DNA from: Poindextera sp035604135
GTDB lineage: Bacteria; Pseudomonadota; Alphaproteobacteria; Caulobacterales; Caulobacteraceae
DNA: 64,000 nucleotides
Direction of reading: 5' to 3'
Assembly: GCA_035604135.1 (NCBI GenBank)
Contig: DATNJB010000048.1
Span: 12,265 to 76,264, forward strand
In this document: positions 42,334 through 49,857 of the stretch, piece after piece
Layout of the letters: every line of letters begins with the position of its first letter
Position numbering within the stretch: position 1 is the stretch's first letter
Notes under the pieces: generated by a model
The model's database searches: none
What the model was told of the DNA's origin: nothing
Seen by the model: the letters and a program-made list of their open reading frames with translations, nothing else
Made by a program: the position numbers and the translations under genes

Positions 42334-43230
42334 ATGGCCAAAGCCGTCCGCCCTGCCGCGCCCCCCCGCGCTCCCGCCGCGTTGCACGCGGCGCCCGACG
42401 ACCAATCGCCGGAACAGGCGCTGGGCGCGCTCGGCTACACCGATACCGAGGCTGCGGTCTACTGCGAGCTGCTGCGCGCGGCGCCGTCGACCGGCTATCG
42501 GCTTGCCCACGCGATCGGCAAGGCGCCGGCGAACGTCTACCAGGCGCTGGCGGCGCTCAGCCAGAAGGGGGCCGTGCTGGTCGAGGACCGCGAGGCCCGG
42601 TCTTATCGCGCCACCCCGCCGGAAGAGCTGCTGGCGATGCTGCAGCAAAGCTTCGAGGGCAAATCGGCCGAGGCGCGCGCGGCGCTTGAGAGCCTCTACG
42701 CGCCAGTCGCCGATGACCGCCTCTACCAACTTGCCACGGTGCGCCAGGTCTACGGGCGCGCCGAAGCCATGATCGAGCGTGCGGCCGAAGTGCTGCTGTT
42801 TGATCTCTTTCCGACGCCCTTCGCGCGGCTACGGCCCTATCTCGAGCGCGCGGTGGCGCGCGGCGTGCGGGTGGCAGGCGTGGTCTACGAGGACGTCCTC
42901 GACTGCGGGTTCGTCACGGCCGTCTCTCCCGGCGGCGCGCCGGTCGCCGAAAGGTGGCCTGGCTTGCAGCTGGGTCTGGTCGTCGACGCGCGAGAGCATC
43001 TGAAAGCCCTGCTCAGCCGCGACGAGGCGCAGGTCAGACACGGCGTCTGGAGCGACTCGTCCTATCTCGCTTGCCTCGAGCATAACGGCTTGGCCTGCGA
43101 GATCTGGGTTTCGCTCGCACCCTCGGCGACAGCGACTGGGACGTTCAGCCTGTTCGCCATCTACCCGCCGGGCCTTCGGGACCTCCTTGGTCCCAGGACG
43201 CCGGAGGTCACGGCAGGAGGGCCATCGTGA
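42334..43230 (+). CDS. TrmB-like winged-helix transcriptional regulator
   Basis: A 298-aa regulator. The N-terminal winged helix (about 30-95) reads 'QALGALGYTDTEAAVYCELLRAAPSTGYRLAHAIGKAPANVYQALAALSQKGAVLVED', matching the TrmB/HTH branch. A C-terminal sensor of about 170 residues follows, with phospholipase-D-like fold strands ('RAEAMIERAAEVLLFDLFPTPFARLRPYLERAVARGVRVAGVVYE'). TrmB regulators respond to sugars in archaea; bacterial ligands are mostly unknown. A palindrome 12 bp upstream is likely its own operator. It overlaps the 37-aa peptide gene (GTGA). Confidence 0.85.
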   Translation: MAKAVRPAAPPRAPAALHAAPDDQSPEQALGALGYTDTEAAVYCELLRAAPSTGYRLAHAIGKAPANVYQALAALSQKGAVLVEDREARSYRATPPEELLAMLQQSFEGKSAEARAALESLYAPVADDRLYQLATVRQVYGRAEAMIERAAEVLLFDLFPTPFARLRPYLERAVARGVRVAGVVYEDVLDCGFVTAVSPGGAPVAERWPGLQLGLVVDAREHLKALLSRDEAQVRHGVWSDSSYLACLEHNGLACEIWVSLAPSATATGTFSLFAIYPPGLRDLLGPRTPEVTAGGPS

Positions 43231-43340
43231 GCCGCATCCTCGTGCTCGCGCCGATCCTCGCGCTCGTGGCCATTGCCGCTCTGGCCGCGTTGCTGCTCGC
43301 GCCCGCCGCGTTTGCCCTGACGTTCGCCGGCGGCGGCTAG
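43227..43340 (+). CDS. Very small membrane peptide (37 aa)
   Basis: A GTG overlapping the regulator stop, with GGAGG 6 nt upstream, opens a 37-codon frame of one Ala/Leu-rich helix ('SRILVLAPILALVAIAALAAL') ending in 'TFAGGG'. The stop TAG shares the palindrome CTAG with the stop of the convergent tonB-like gene. The coupling and good ribosome-binding site support expression; its function is unknown. Confidence 0.55.
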   Translation: MSRILVLAPILALVAIAALAALLLAPAAFALTFAGGG

Positions 43341-44048
43341 CCCGCGTCGCTCAAGCGAAACGCGATCGAGATCCGCGTCTGGCCGCCGTCGACGGGCTCG
43401 CCGTCGATCATGCGCGGCGTCATGCGGAAAAAGGCCGAGAGCTTCAGCGCCGCGTCGCCGAATCCGGCACTCGGCGGTGTTTCCTCGACCACGCGGCAGT
43501 CGGTCAGCTTGCCCGACGCGACGACCCCGCAGAGCAGCGAGACCTGGCCGGTGATGCCGAGGTCGACCTCGCGCTGGGGGTAAAACTTGCTCATCTCGGC
43601 CGCGGTCGGCTGGCTGAGCCACTTGGGGTCGATGATCAGGCGCGTCGGCGTCGGCGGCGTGAACTGCGTGAGGCCCTCAAGTTCGCCAACGCCCCGTCGT
43701 CACCACGGTTGGCGTCGGCTTGAGCGTGTTGATCGTAGCAGGCGGCTGAAGCGGCGAGAGCGCGGTGTTGTGGACCGCGACGGCCTGTCGCGGCGGCTCG
43801 GTCGTCGCGTGCGTTGGCCGCGGCGGCGGCAGCTGGACCAGACTCATCGTTGTCGCCTGATCGGCCGAGGCAGGGGGCAGCTCCGCTCCCATCCGCTCGA
43901 GGGTGAGATAGGTGACGAGCCCCAGGTGGAACGCGACTGACACGCCGATCGCGATCGCCAGCGCCTTCGAAGGCGGCCGATTGGCTGTCCCGCCATCGAG
44001 GGCGTGGATCAGGGCGTATTCACTGGGACTGTTGCGCAGCGCCATCAT
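43337..44048 (-). pseudogene. Second tonB-like gene with a one-base frameshift
   Basis: Two ORFs read as one TonB-like protein. The N-terminal part (from ATG 44048) has 'AIGVSVAFHLGLVTYL' as the membrane helix with the His, then a Pro/Thr-rich linker. It runs into TGA at 43677. The C-terminal part is a TonB domain ('LIIDPKWLSQPTAAEMSKFYPQREVDLGITG', 'GKLTDCRVVEETP') in the frame one base over, opening just upstream. The frames meet at GGGG near 43692-43695; removing one G gives a single 236-aa frame through '...TTGVGELEGL...'. It is either a real inactivation, a sequencing indel, or a slippage site. GGGAGG precedes the start. Confidence 0.75.
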
Positions 44049-44072
44049 GATGGCGGAACCTCCCAAGGTTAT

Positions 44073-44089
44073 GTTGACGCTACGTCAAC
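44073..44089. promoter_or_regulatory. Perfect palindrome upstream of the tonB-like gene
   Basis: GTTGACG-cta-CGTCAAC is a perfect inverted repeat with 7-bp arms and a 3-bp centre, 25 bp before ATG 44048 (minus strand). The arms each contain a TTGAC, as in a -35 element. N5 between TTGAC and GTCAA rules out an FNR box. The regulator is unknown. Confidence 0.5.
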
Positions 44090-44199
44090 CTGTCGCGAGG
44101 CCTTGTAAAGGGCTTCGCCCTGGGTGATACGCGATCAGCCGCAATTCGGGGTGAAAAGCGCGCGGAAGGATCGCGCCGATGCGCTGGAAAAGGCAGGGC

Positions 44200-44216
44200 T
44201 TAACCCGCGCTTAACC
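44200..44216 (+). promoter_or_regulatory. CtrA box (TTAACC-N5-TTAACC)
   Basis: TTAACC-cgcgc-TTAACC, i.e. TTAA-N7-TTAACC, is a full match to the Caulobacter CtrA consensus. It ends 21 bp before the transglycosylase ATG (44238), where a CtrA-activated promoter would place it near -35. I found no other full-length match in intergenic DNA. Confidence 0.7.
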
Positions 44217-44237
44217 ATAAATCTTCACGTCTTGGTC

Positions 44238-45074
44238 ATGGACGTGGACTCGATCAGGAGCGTCGTCGAGGGGGCGATCCAGCGCGCCTCGGCGGTCACG
44301 GGGGTCGACTTCACCTTCCTCCTGGGCACGGCCAGGCGCGAAAGCGCCTTCAATCCGACGGCGCATGCGCGCACCTCGTCGGCCGCCGGCCTCTTCCAGT
44401 TCCTCGACCAGACCTGGCTCTCCACGCTCAAACAGCACGGCGCGAAGTATGGCTACGCGCGCTACGCCGCGTTGATCCAGCAGGCGCCGGACGGTCGCTA
44501 CTTCGTCGAGGGGGCTGAGGCCCGCAAGGCGGTGATGGACCTCAAGCTCGATCCGCACGCCGCCGCGTTGATGGCCGGCGAGCTGGCGTCAGACCATGCG
44601 TCCTATCTGCGCGGCCGGATGGGTCGCGACCCGACGCCGGGCGAGCTCTACGCGGCGCACGTGCTGGGGCCGAAAGGGTCGGCCACGCTGATCGACACCG
44701 TGCGCTCAAACCCGTCAGCCACGGCCGCGCCTCTGTTTCCGGAAGCCGCGGCCGCCAACCGCGGGCTGTTCTATCGGGACGGTCGAGCGGTGTCGGTGGG
44801 CGAGCTCTATGCCGATCTGACCCGCGACCCCACGGCGGGCCCCGTCGTCGCCACCGTTGCGAGTGCGCGCGTCGCGCGCCCAGCCGCCGCCGTCGAGAGT
44901 TTCACGCAGTACGCCACTGCCCGGCGGATCGATCGCGAAGCGCAGGAGCAGGCCCTGATCGACCTGGTGCTGCGCGGGCCGGAACAGAGCGACGATAGCC
45001 GCACCTCGCTGGCGCAATCGATGTTCTCAGACGAGATGCTCCGTGCCCTGACCACCGCTCGCGGCGAGCGGTGA
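44238..45074 (+). CDS. Lytic transglycosylase domain protein (putative CtrA target)
   Basis: A 278-aa soluble lytic transglycosylase-like protein. 'FTFLLGTARRESAFNPTAHARTSSAAGLFQFLDQTW' holds the catalytic Glu (RRESAFNP) and the SLT fold; 'LYAAHVLGPKGSATLI' is the third SLT motif. A long helical tail follows. No signal peptide is evident from ATG 44238, so export by the flagellar or another route is possible; similar proteins occur in alphaproteobacterial flagellar regions. The frame is open upstream to 44124 but passes through the CtrA box, so it is not coding there. Peptidoglycan cleavage tied to division or flagellar assembly fits CtrA control. Confidence 0.85.
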   Translation: MDVDSIRSVVEGAIQRASAVTGVDFTFLLGTARRESAFNPTAHARTSSAAGLFQFLDQTWLSTLKQHGAKYGYARYAALIQQAPDGRYFVEGAEARKAVMDLKLDPHAAALMAGELASDHASYLRGRMGRDPTPGELYAAHVLGPKGSATLIDTVRSNPSATAAPLFPEAAAANRGLFYRDGRAVSVGELYADLTRDPTAGPVVATVASARVARPAAAVESFTQYATARRIDREAQEQALIDLVLRGPEQSDDSRTSLAQSMFSDEMLRALTTARGER

Positions 45075-45123
45075 TCCATTCAGAGCCTTCGCCTCCGCCC
45101 GCGCGGAGTCGACGAACGGTCCT

Positions 45124-46959
45124 CTAGGCCGCGAGGGTGTTGGCGGCGGCTTTGGCGCGGGCGATCTCGGCCAGCGCGCGGGCGACGCTGGAGACCGTCA
45201 GCGGCTTGCGCAACACTTGGTCCGCGCCGGCGTCGAGCACCGCGCGCGCCTCCTCGCCGTCCCCCTCGATGACGGCCATGATCGGCGTCTGCCCGGCCGG
45301 ACCGCTCAGGGCCCGGATCGCGCGGGCGGCTTCGGCGCCGTCCATCTGCGGCATGCGCCCGACCATCATGATCAGGTCGACCTCGCAGATCTGCACCAGG
45401 TCGTAAGCGCGCCGCCCGTCGCGGGCGTGCAGCACGTGGTGGCCCAGTTTTTCCAGGACGCCGCGCAGTCGCGCCGCCCCCAGGGTGTCCTCGTCTGCGA
45501 CCAGCACCTTCAGCGCCGGCGAGCGTGGCAGGGCGTGCACTTCGCCCGAGGGCTCCTCGCCCCGGACCGCCGTGGCCTTCACGTCGTAGGGCAGGTCGAG
45601 CCTGAAGCAGCTGCCGACACCGGCCGCGCTTTCGGCGGTGATCTGGCCGCCCATGAGGCCGGCCAACTCCTTGGCCAGCGACAGCCCGAGCCCGGCGCCC
45701 GAGACGCCGGTGCAAGTCCGCTCGATGCGGCGGAAGGGCTCGAATGCGCGGTTCAGTTCTTCGGCCGTGAGCCCCGGCCCGGTGTCCGCGACCTCGACGC
45801 GGATCCGGTCGGCCGCGGTGCGCTCGAGGCGGATCTCGATCCGGCCGCGCAGCGTGTACTTGACCGCATTGCCGATCAGGTTCGACAGGATCTGGCGCGT
45901 TCGGACGAGGTCGCCGACCACGGCGCCGCCCTCAGCCAGCGATTCATCGACGTGCGTGCTGAGCTCGATGCTTTTCGCGGCCGCCACAGGCCGGTTTATG
46001 AGCACCAGGTCGCGAACCACGCGGGCGGGGTCGAACGGCGCCCTCGCCAGCGCGAGCTCGCCGGTTTCGGCCACTTCGGTGTCGAGGGTGGCGTCCAACA
46101 CCGCGATCAGGTCCTCGGCGGATTCCCGCGCCACCGCCAGCTGCTCGCGCGACGCCTGCCCGCGATCGCCGCCGGCGGCCGAGGCCAGCACGTGGGCGAC
46201 GCCGGTGAGGCCCGTCTTCACCTCCTGCGACAGGGTGGCGATCAGGTCCGACTTCGACTTGGCCAGCCGCGTGGCTTCCGCCAGCGACCGGTTGCGCGCT
46301 TCGATCAGGTCTTCGCGCTCCTCGGCGAGAGCGAACAGCCGGCGAAGCAAGCGGTTGAAGATGAGCGAGAGCGCGAATCCCAGCGCGGTCGCGGCCAGCG
46401 CGATCCGCGCCAACGGGCGATCGGCCGGGTGCATGAACAGCGCCGTCAGCGGCGCCGCGACGGCCGCCGGGCCGACGACGAGCAGGTTTGGCAGGCTGGG
46501 TGCGGCGAAGAAGACGCAGGTCGCGGCCGCGCCCAGGGTCAAGAGCAGCATGGGTTGGCTGACCGGTCCGGCATTGACCGCAAGCACGGTGATCTGCGCC
46601 ACCGCGGCGGCCCAAAGCAAGCCTCCCAGGACATGCACGCGGGTGCGTAAGGCCAGCCGGGCGTGCTCGGCGGGCTTGCGCTTGGCCCAGTCAAGCACGG
46701 CATAGAAGGCGGCCCAGTTCAGGGCGAATATCGTGAAGCTGCCCAGCACCCAGGCCCCATCGGGTGCGAACGAGGCGGCCCAGGCGAGGACGACCAGGCC
46801 AACGCCGAACAGGACAAGGGCATAGCGCAGGAGCGCGGTCTGGGCGTCCAGCGACTGGCGCGCGATCGATTCGTTCGTCACGGGGGCGAGGTCATCCGGC
46901 TTGAGATCCTGGGCGCGCGGGATGTCGCTCAACGGGCTGCTCCTCGGTTGAAGAGACAA
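45124..46959 (-). CDS. Hybrid histidine kinase-like protein lacking both phosphoacceptor residues
   Basis: A 611-aa protein with about six N-terminal membrane helices (residues 42-200), a DHp-like helix pair, an ATPase domain and a receiver domain. The H-box reads 'LSQEVKTGL' where 'hSHExRTPh' is expected: Gln245 replaces the phosphoacceptor His. The ATPase looks complete (N box 'NLIGNAVKYT', G1 'DTGPGL', G2 'GAGLGLSL'). In the receiver, 'DLIMMVGRMPQMDG' has Val533 where the phosphoacceptor Asp belongs. Both differences are single-base changes. It may act by protein contact or ATP-driven conformational change, as DivL does with a replaced His. It is divergent from a DUF2336 gene. Confidence 0.9.
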   Translation of the reverse strand: MSLQPRSSPLSDIPRAQDLKPDDLAPVTNESIARQSLDAQTALLRYALVLFGVGLVVLAWAASFAPDGAWVLGSFTIFALNWAAFYAVLDWAKRKPAEHARLALRTRVHVLGGLLWAAAVAQITVLAVNAGPVSQPMLLLTLGAAATCVFFAAPSLPNLLVVGPAAVAAPLTALFMHPADRPLARIALAATALGFALSLIFNRLLRRLFALAEEREDLIEARNRSLAEATRLAKSKSDLIATLSQEVKTGLTGVAHVLASAAGGDRGQASREQLAVARESAEDLIAVLDATLDTEVAETGELALARAPFDPARVVRDLVLINRPVAAAKSIELSTHVDESLAEGGAVVGDLVRTRQILSNLIGNAVKYTLRGRIEIRLERTAADRIRVEVADTGPGLTAEELNRAFEPFRRIERTCTGVSGAGLGLSLAKELAGLMGGQITAESAAGVGSCFRLDLPYDVKATAVRGEEPSGEVHALPRSPALKVLVADEDTLGAARLRGVLEKLGHHVLHARDGRRAYDLVQICEVDLIMMVGRMPQMDGAEAARAIRALSGPAGQTPIMAVIEGDGEEARAVLDAGADQVLRKPLTVSSVARALAEIARAKAAANTLAA

Positions 46960-47113
46960 AAGCCTACACCGCGCGGGTTGCGCCGTGATGAAGCAACGCA
47001 GTTAACAAAATCCGGCCAACAAGCCTTCGTTAAGTTTAACCGGGCATTTCTAGTCCCGAATACGGGCGCGGCCGCCAAGGCGGCGCGGCTCGAGAGGGGG
47101 GTCGGAAAAGCCG
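46960..47113. promoter_or_regulatory. Divergent promoter region with CtrA-like half-sites
   Basis: The 154 bp between the pseudo-kinase and DUF2336 genes contain GTTAAC at 47001-47006 and TTAAGTTTAACC at 47030-47041. These are TTAA half-sites, but no two have N7 spacing, so a full CtrA site cannot be claimed. Promoters for both genes must lie here. Confidence 0.35.
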
Positions 47114-48265
47114 ATGACCGTTACGCGAGCGGCGTTGACCGACGAGGACATCCGCCAGCTGGTCAAGGCGCAGTCCGCAGACGACCGCGCCATGGCCGCG
47201 CACAAGATCTGCCGGCATATCGATGGGGGCGGCGCCGCCCTCACCGACGAAGAGCGACAACAGGCCTACGAGATCCTGCGTATCATGGCCAACGACGCGG
47301 CTGAACTCGTGCGCCGCGCGCTGTCGGTGACGCTGAAGAGCTCGCCGCTGGTGCCGCACGATGTGGCGATGCGCCTGGCCCAGGACGTCGAGAGCGTGGC
47401 GATGCCCATTCTGAGCTTCTCGCCGGTGTTCACCGACCAGGACCTCTGCGAGATCGTCCGCATCGGCGGGCCGATCCGCCAGGTGGCGATCGCGCACCGG
47501 CCGTCGTTGTCGGACAAGGTGACGACCACGATCGTCGAGCACGGCGTCGAAGAGGCGGTCGAGGTCGCGTGCGCCAACGACAACGCCAGCTTCGCCGAGA
47601 AGACGCTGCAGACGGTGATCGAGCGCTTCGCCAAGTCGGAGGCGGTGCTGGCCGCCGTCGCCTATCGCAACGCGCTGCCGCTGGCGGTGACCGAAAAGTT
47701 GATCAACGTCGTCTCCGACAAGCTGCGCGACCATCTGATCAACCACCAGGCGCTGTCGCCGCAGCTGGCGCTCGAGATCGCGCTCGGCAGCCGAGAGCGC
47801 GCGACCATCGACCTCGTCGACCAGGCGGGACGCACGCCCGACGTGAAGAGCTTTGTCGGCCACCTGAACCGCGCGGGCCGGCTCTCGGCCTCGCTGCTGC
47901 TTCGGGCGCTTGCGCACGGTCACATGAGCTTCTTCGAGTGGGGCCTGGCCGAGCTGTCAGGTGTGCCGCACCACCGCACCTGGCTCATGGTGCATGACGC
48001 CGGCCCGCTGGGCCTGAAGGCAATCTACGAGCGCGCGGGGCTGCCCGCGCGGCTGTTCGCGGCGTTCCGCGCCGGCGTCGACACCTACCACACGATCGAG
48101 CAGGAGGGCGGGGCGCTCGACGCGGCGGCGTTCCAGGAGCGCATGCTGCAGCGGTTCCTGACGCAACCCAAGACCGCGACGCGCGAGGACATGGACTACC
48201 TGATCGACAAGCTCGACCGGGTCCGCCGCGAGGCCCGCCGCGAAGCGCAAGGCGCCACGGCCTAA
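47114..48265 (+). CDS. DUF2336 domain protein A
   Basis: A 383-aa protein, almost wholly helical, of the alphaproteobacterial DUF2336 family, which looks like an irregular helical repeat. Blocks: 'LTDEDIRQLVKAQSADDRAMAAHKICRHI', 'VSVTLKSSPLVPHDVAMRLAQDVESVAMPILSFSPVFTDQDL', 'PIRQVAIAHRPSLSDKV' and 'VSDKLRDHLINHQALSPQLALEIALGSRERATIDLV'. No enzyme motif is seen. It is divergent from the degenerate kinase, and a second copy lies at 50.7 kb; a link to phosphorelay signalling is suggested by context only. Confidence 0.88.
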   Translation: MTVTRAALTDEDIRQLVKAQSADDRAMAAHKICRHIDGGGAALTDEERQQAYEILRIMANDAAELVRRALSVTLKSSPLVPHDVAMRLAQDVESVAMPILSFSPVFTDQDLCEIVRIGGPIRQVAIAHRPSLSDKVTTTIVEHGVEEAVEVACANDNASFAEKTLQTVIERFAKSEAVLAAVAYRNALPLAVTEKLINVVSDKLRDHLINHQALSPQLALEIALGSRERATIDLVDQAGRTPDVKSFVGHLNRAGRLSASLLLRALAHGHMSFFEWGLAELSGVPHHRTWLMVHDAGPLGLKAIYERAGLPARLFAAFRAGVDTYHTIEQEGGALDAAAFQERMLQRFLTQPKTATREDMDYLIDKLDRVRREARREAQGATA

Positions 48266-48309
48266 GAACGCGCTTCCGTCGGTCCGAATCGATCGAGTTG
48301 TCGCGCGTC

Positions 48310-48332
48310 CCTTCTCCCTCGAGGGGAGAAGG
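48310..48332. repeat. Interspersed palindromic repeat (CCTTCTCCC family), simple copy
   Basis: CCTTCTCCC-tcgag-GGGAGAAGG, a perfect inverted repeat with 9-bp arms in the 178-bp gap before the NUDIX gene. A related, longer copy is at 52852-52907. This motif is widespread between alphaproteobacterial genes. Confidence 0.6.
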
Positions 48333-48443
48333 AGCGCGCCCTCACTTGCCGGTGTGTGGCCCCGCTCCAGCCACCTTCCCTAGCGTCCGGCTTGCTATCC
48401 GGACGCGCGTTCAGCCACCATGGCGGCGCCCCTGGAGTGCGCC

Positions 48444-49226
48444 ATGCCCGCTGAGCCCGTTCCCGTTCGCCCCGCCGCGACCGTTCTTCTGTTGCGCGAC
48501 GCGCCTGAATTCCAGGTGCTGATGGTCAAGCGCCATCATCAGATCGACTTCGCTTCCGGCGCGCTCGTCTTTCCCGGCGGTAAGACCGCCGACGGCGACC
48601 ACGATCCCGCCTGGGCCGGCCACGCGCTCGGCTGGGCCGACATCGAGCCCGGGCAGCGGCCGTTCCGTATCGCCGCCGTGCGCGAGATCTACGAAGAGGC
48701 GGGCATCCTGATCGCCCGCGATGCGTGCGGCGTCTCCTTCCCGGGCGACGAGCGGGCGCATCAAGCGCGCGACGCCATCGCCAAGGACGAGAGCAGCTTC
48801 CTCGAGCTCGTCCGGGAACTTGACGTCTCGATCGACCTGACCGCGCTTACCGTCTTCGCGCGCTGGATCACGCCCGAGTTCACGCCCAAGCGGTTCGACA
48901 CCTGGTTCTACGTCGCCCGCGCCGACTCCGAGCAACTGGCGATCTGCGACGGGTGGGAGACGGTCGACGCCGAGTGGATCGCGCCGGCCGAGGCGCTGCG
49001 CCTGGCCGACGCCGGCCAGCGGACGGTGATCTTCCCGACGCGGATGAACCTTCAGCTCCTGGCCGAGGCCTCGAGCGCCGCCGACGCCATCGCCCGCGCC
49101 AAGGCGCGCAAGCTGGTCACCGTGCTGCCCAAGGTCGAGCGCCGTGAGGCCGGCCGCTTCCTCGTCATCCCATCCGACGCCGGCTACGGCGACATCGCCG
49201 AGCCGATGGAGCGGATCGGGGTGTAG
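48444..49226 (+). CDS. NUDIX hydrolase
   Basis: A 260-aa NUDIX protein. 'RAATVLLLRDAPEFQVLMVKRHHQIDFASGALVFPGG' is the N-terminal strand, and the helix 'REIYEEAGILIARD' holds the metal-binding Glu residues of the NUDIX box. The box is interrupted by an insertion between 'GGKTADGDHD' and REIYEEAG, as in ADP-sugar or CoA-type enzymes with longer loops. ATG 48444 has GGAG 7 nt upstream; an in-frame ATG at 48420 is less likely. Substrate not readable. Confidence 0.9.
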   Translation: MPAEPVPVRPAATVLLLRDAPEFQVLMVKRHHQIDFASGALVFPGGKTADGDHDPAWAGHALGWADIEPGQRPFRIAAVREIYEEAGILIARDACGVSFPGDERAHQARDAIAKDESSFLELVRELDVSIDLTALTVFARWITPEFTPKRFDTWFYVARADSEQLAICDGWETVDAEWIAPAEALRLADAGQRTVIFPTRMNLQLLAEASSAADAIARAKARKLVTVLPKVERREAGRFLVIPSDAGYGDIAEPMERIGV

Positions 49227-49280
49227 CGCGCGGCCGCCTTATGCGGCGCCTTCCACGGCGATGCCGCTGGTTCGCGAGGC

Positions 49281-49763
49281 CTACTTCTCGTAGTCCTTCA
49301 CGCGGCGGTCGAGTTCTTGGAGGAGGCTCTTGGCGACGGCGTGGTCGGTTTCGCGGATGTTGCCGCGCACGGCCGCTTTGATCCCGTCGATGTGGGCGTC
49401 GAGCAAGAAGAGTGGCGCTTTCATGCGCGTCGCCGGCTCGTCGATCAGCCGGCAGAGCGAGGCGGCGATCTGGGTCACGACCGGATATCCGTAGGTCGCG
49501 CCCAAGCCCTTCAGGTCATGGGCGCGGAAGTAGAGGTTCTCGGCCGTCTCGGCTGTGTAGCCTTCGGTCGTGATGCGCGCGCGGGCGGCGTCCAATTTGG
49601 ACAGCTCGTCCTGCATCCACTGGCCGAAGTTGTCGGCCAAGCCTTTCAGCGCCGCTTCGGCTTTCGCCAGCGCCGCCGGGTCGATGCCGCCAAAGCGGCT
49701 GCCGATCTTCAGTTTCAGGGTGTTAGAGACCGGGATCATCTGCCCCTGAGTCTGCTGGCTCAA
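49281..49763 (-). CDS. Hpt (histidine phosphotransfer) domain protein
   Basis: A 160-aa protein with an Hpt four-helix bundle. 'FRAHDLKGLGATYGYPVVTQIAASLCRLID' holds the phosphoacceptor His (H-D-L-K-G). Start TTG 49763 follows GAGGAGG. Unlike the nearby degenerate kinase, this phosphotransfer His is intact, so it could relay phosphate between other kinases and regulators. It ends in a charged helix. TTAAC motifs occur just upstream (49836, 49858) but not in CtrA spacing. It lies between a NUDIX gene and NAD kinase. Confidence 0.88.
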   Translation of the reverse strand: MSQQTQGQMIPVSNTLKLKIGSRFGGIDPAALAKAEAALKGLADNFGQWMQDELSKLDAARARITTEGYTAETAENLYFRAHDLKGLGATYGYPVVTQIAASLCRLIDEPATRMKAPLFLLDAHIDGIKAAVRGNIRETDHAVAKSLLQELDRRVKDYEK

Positions 49764-49857
49764 AGCCGCCTCCTCGAACTCGCCGCGGCGCCCCCGCGGC
49801 CGCATTCGTCGACGCAAACACCTTGGCGCCGCAGTCTTAACAACTGGTGAGACGCCC

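Noticed and set aside
44073..44089. Palindrome considered as an FNR/FixK box
   Set aside because: TTGAC and GTCAA are separated by five bases; FNR-family sites need four.
47030..47041. TTAAGTTTAACC considered as a CtrA site
   Set aside because: The TTAA elements are not seven bases apart as a full site requires.
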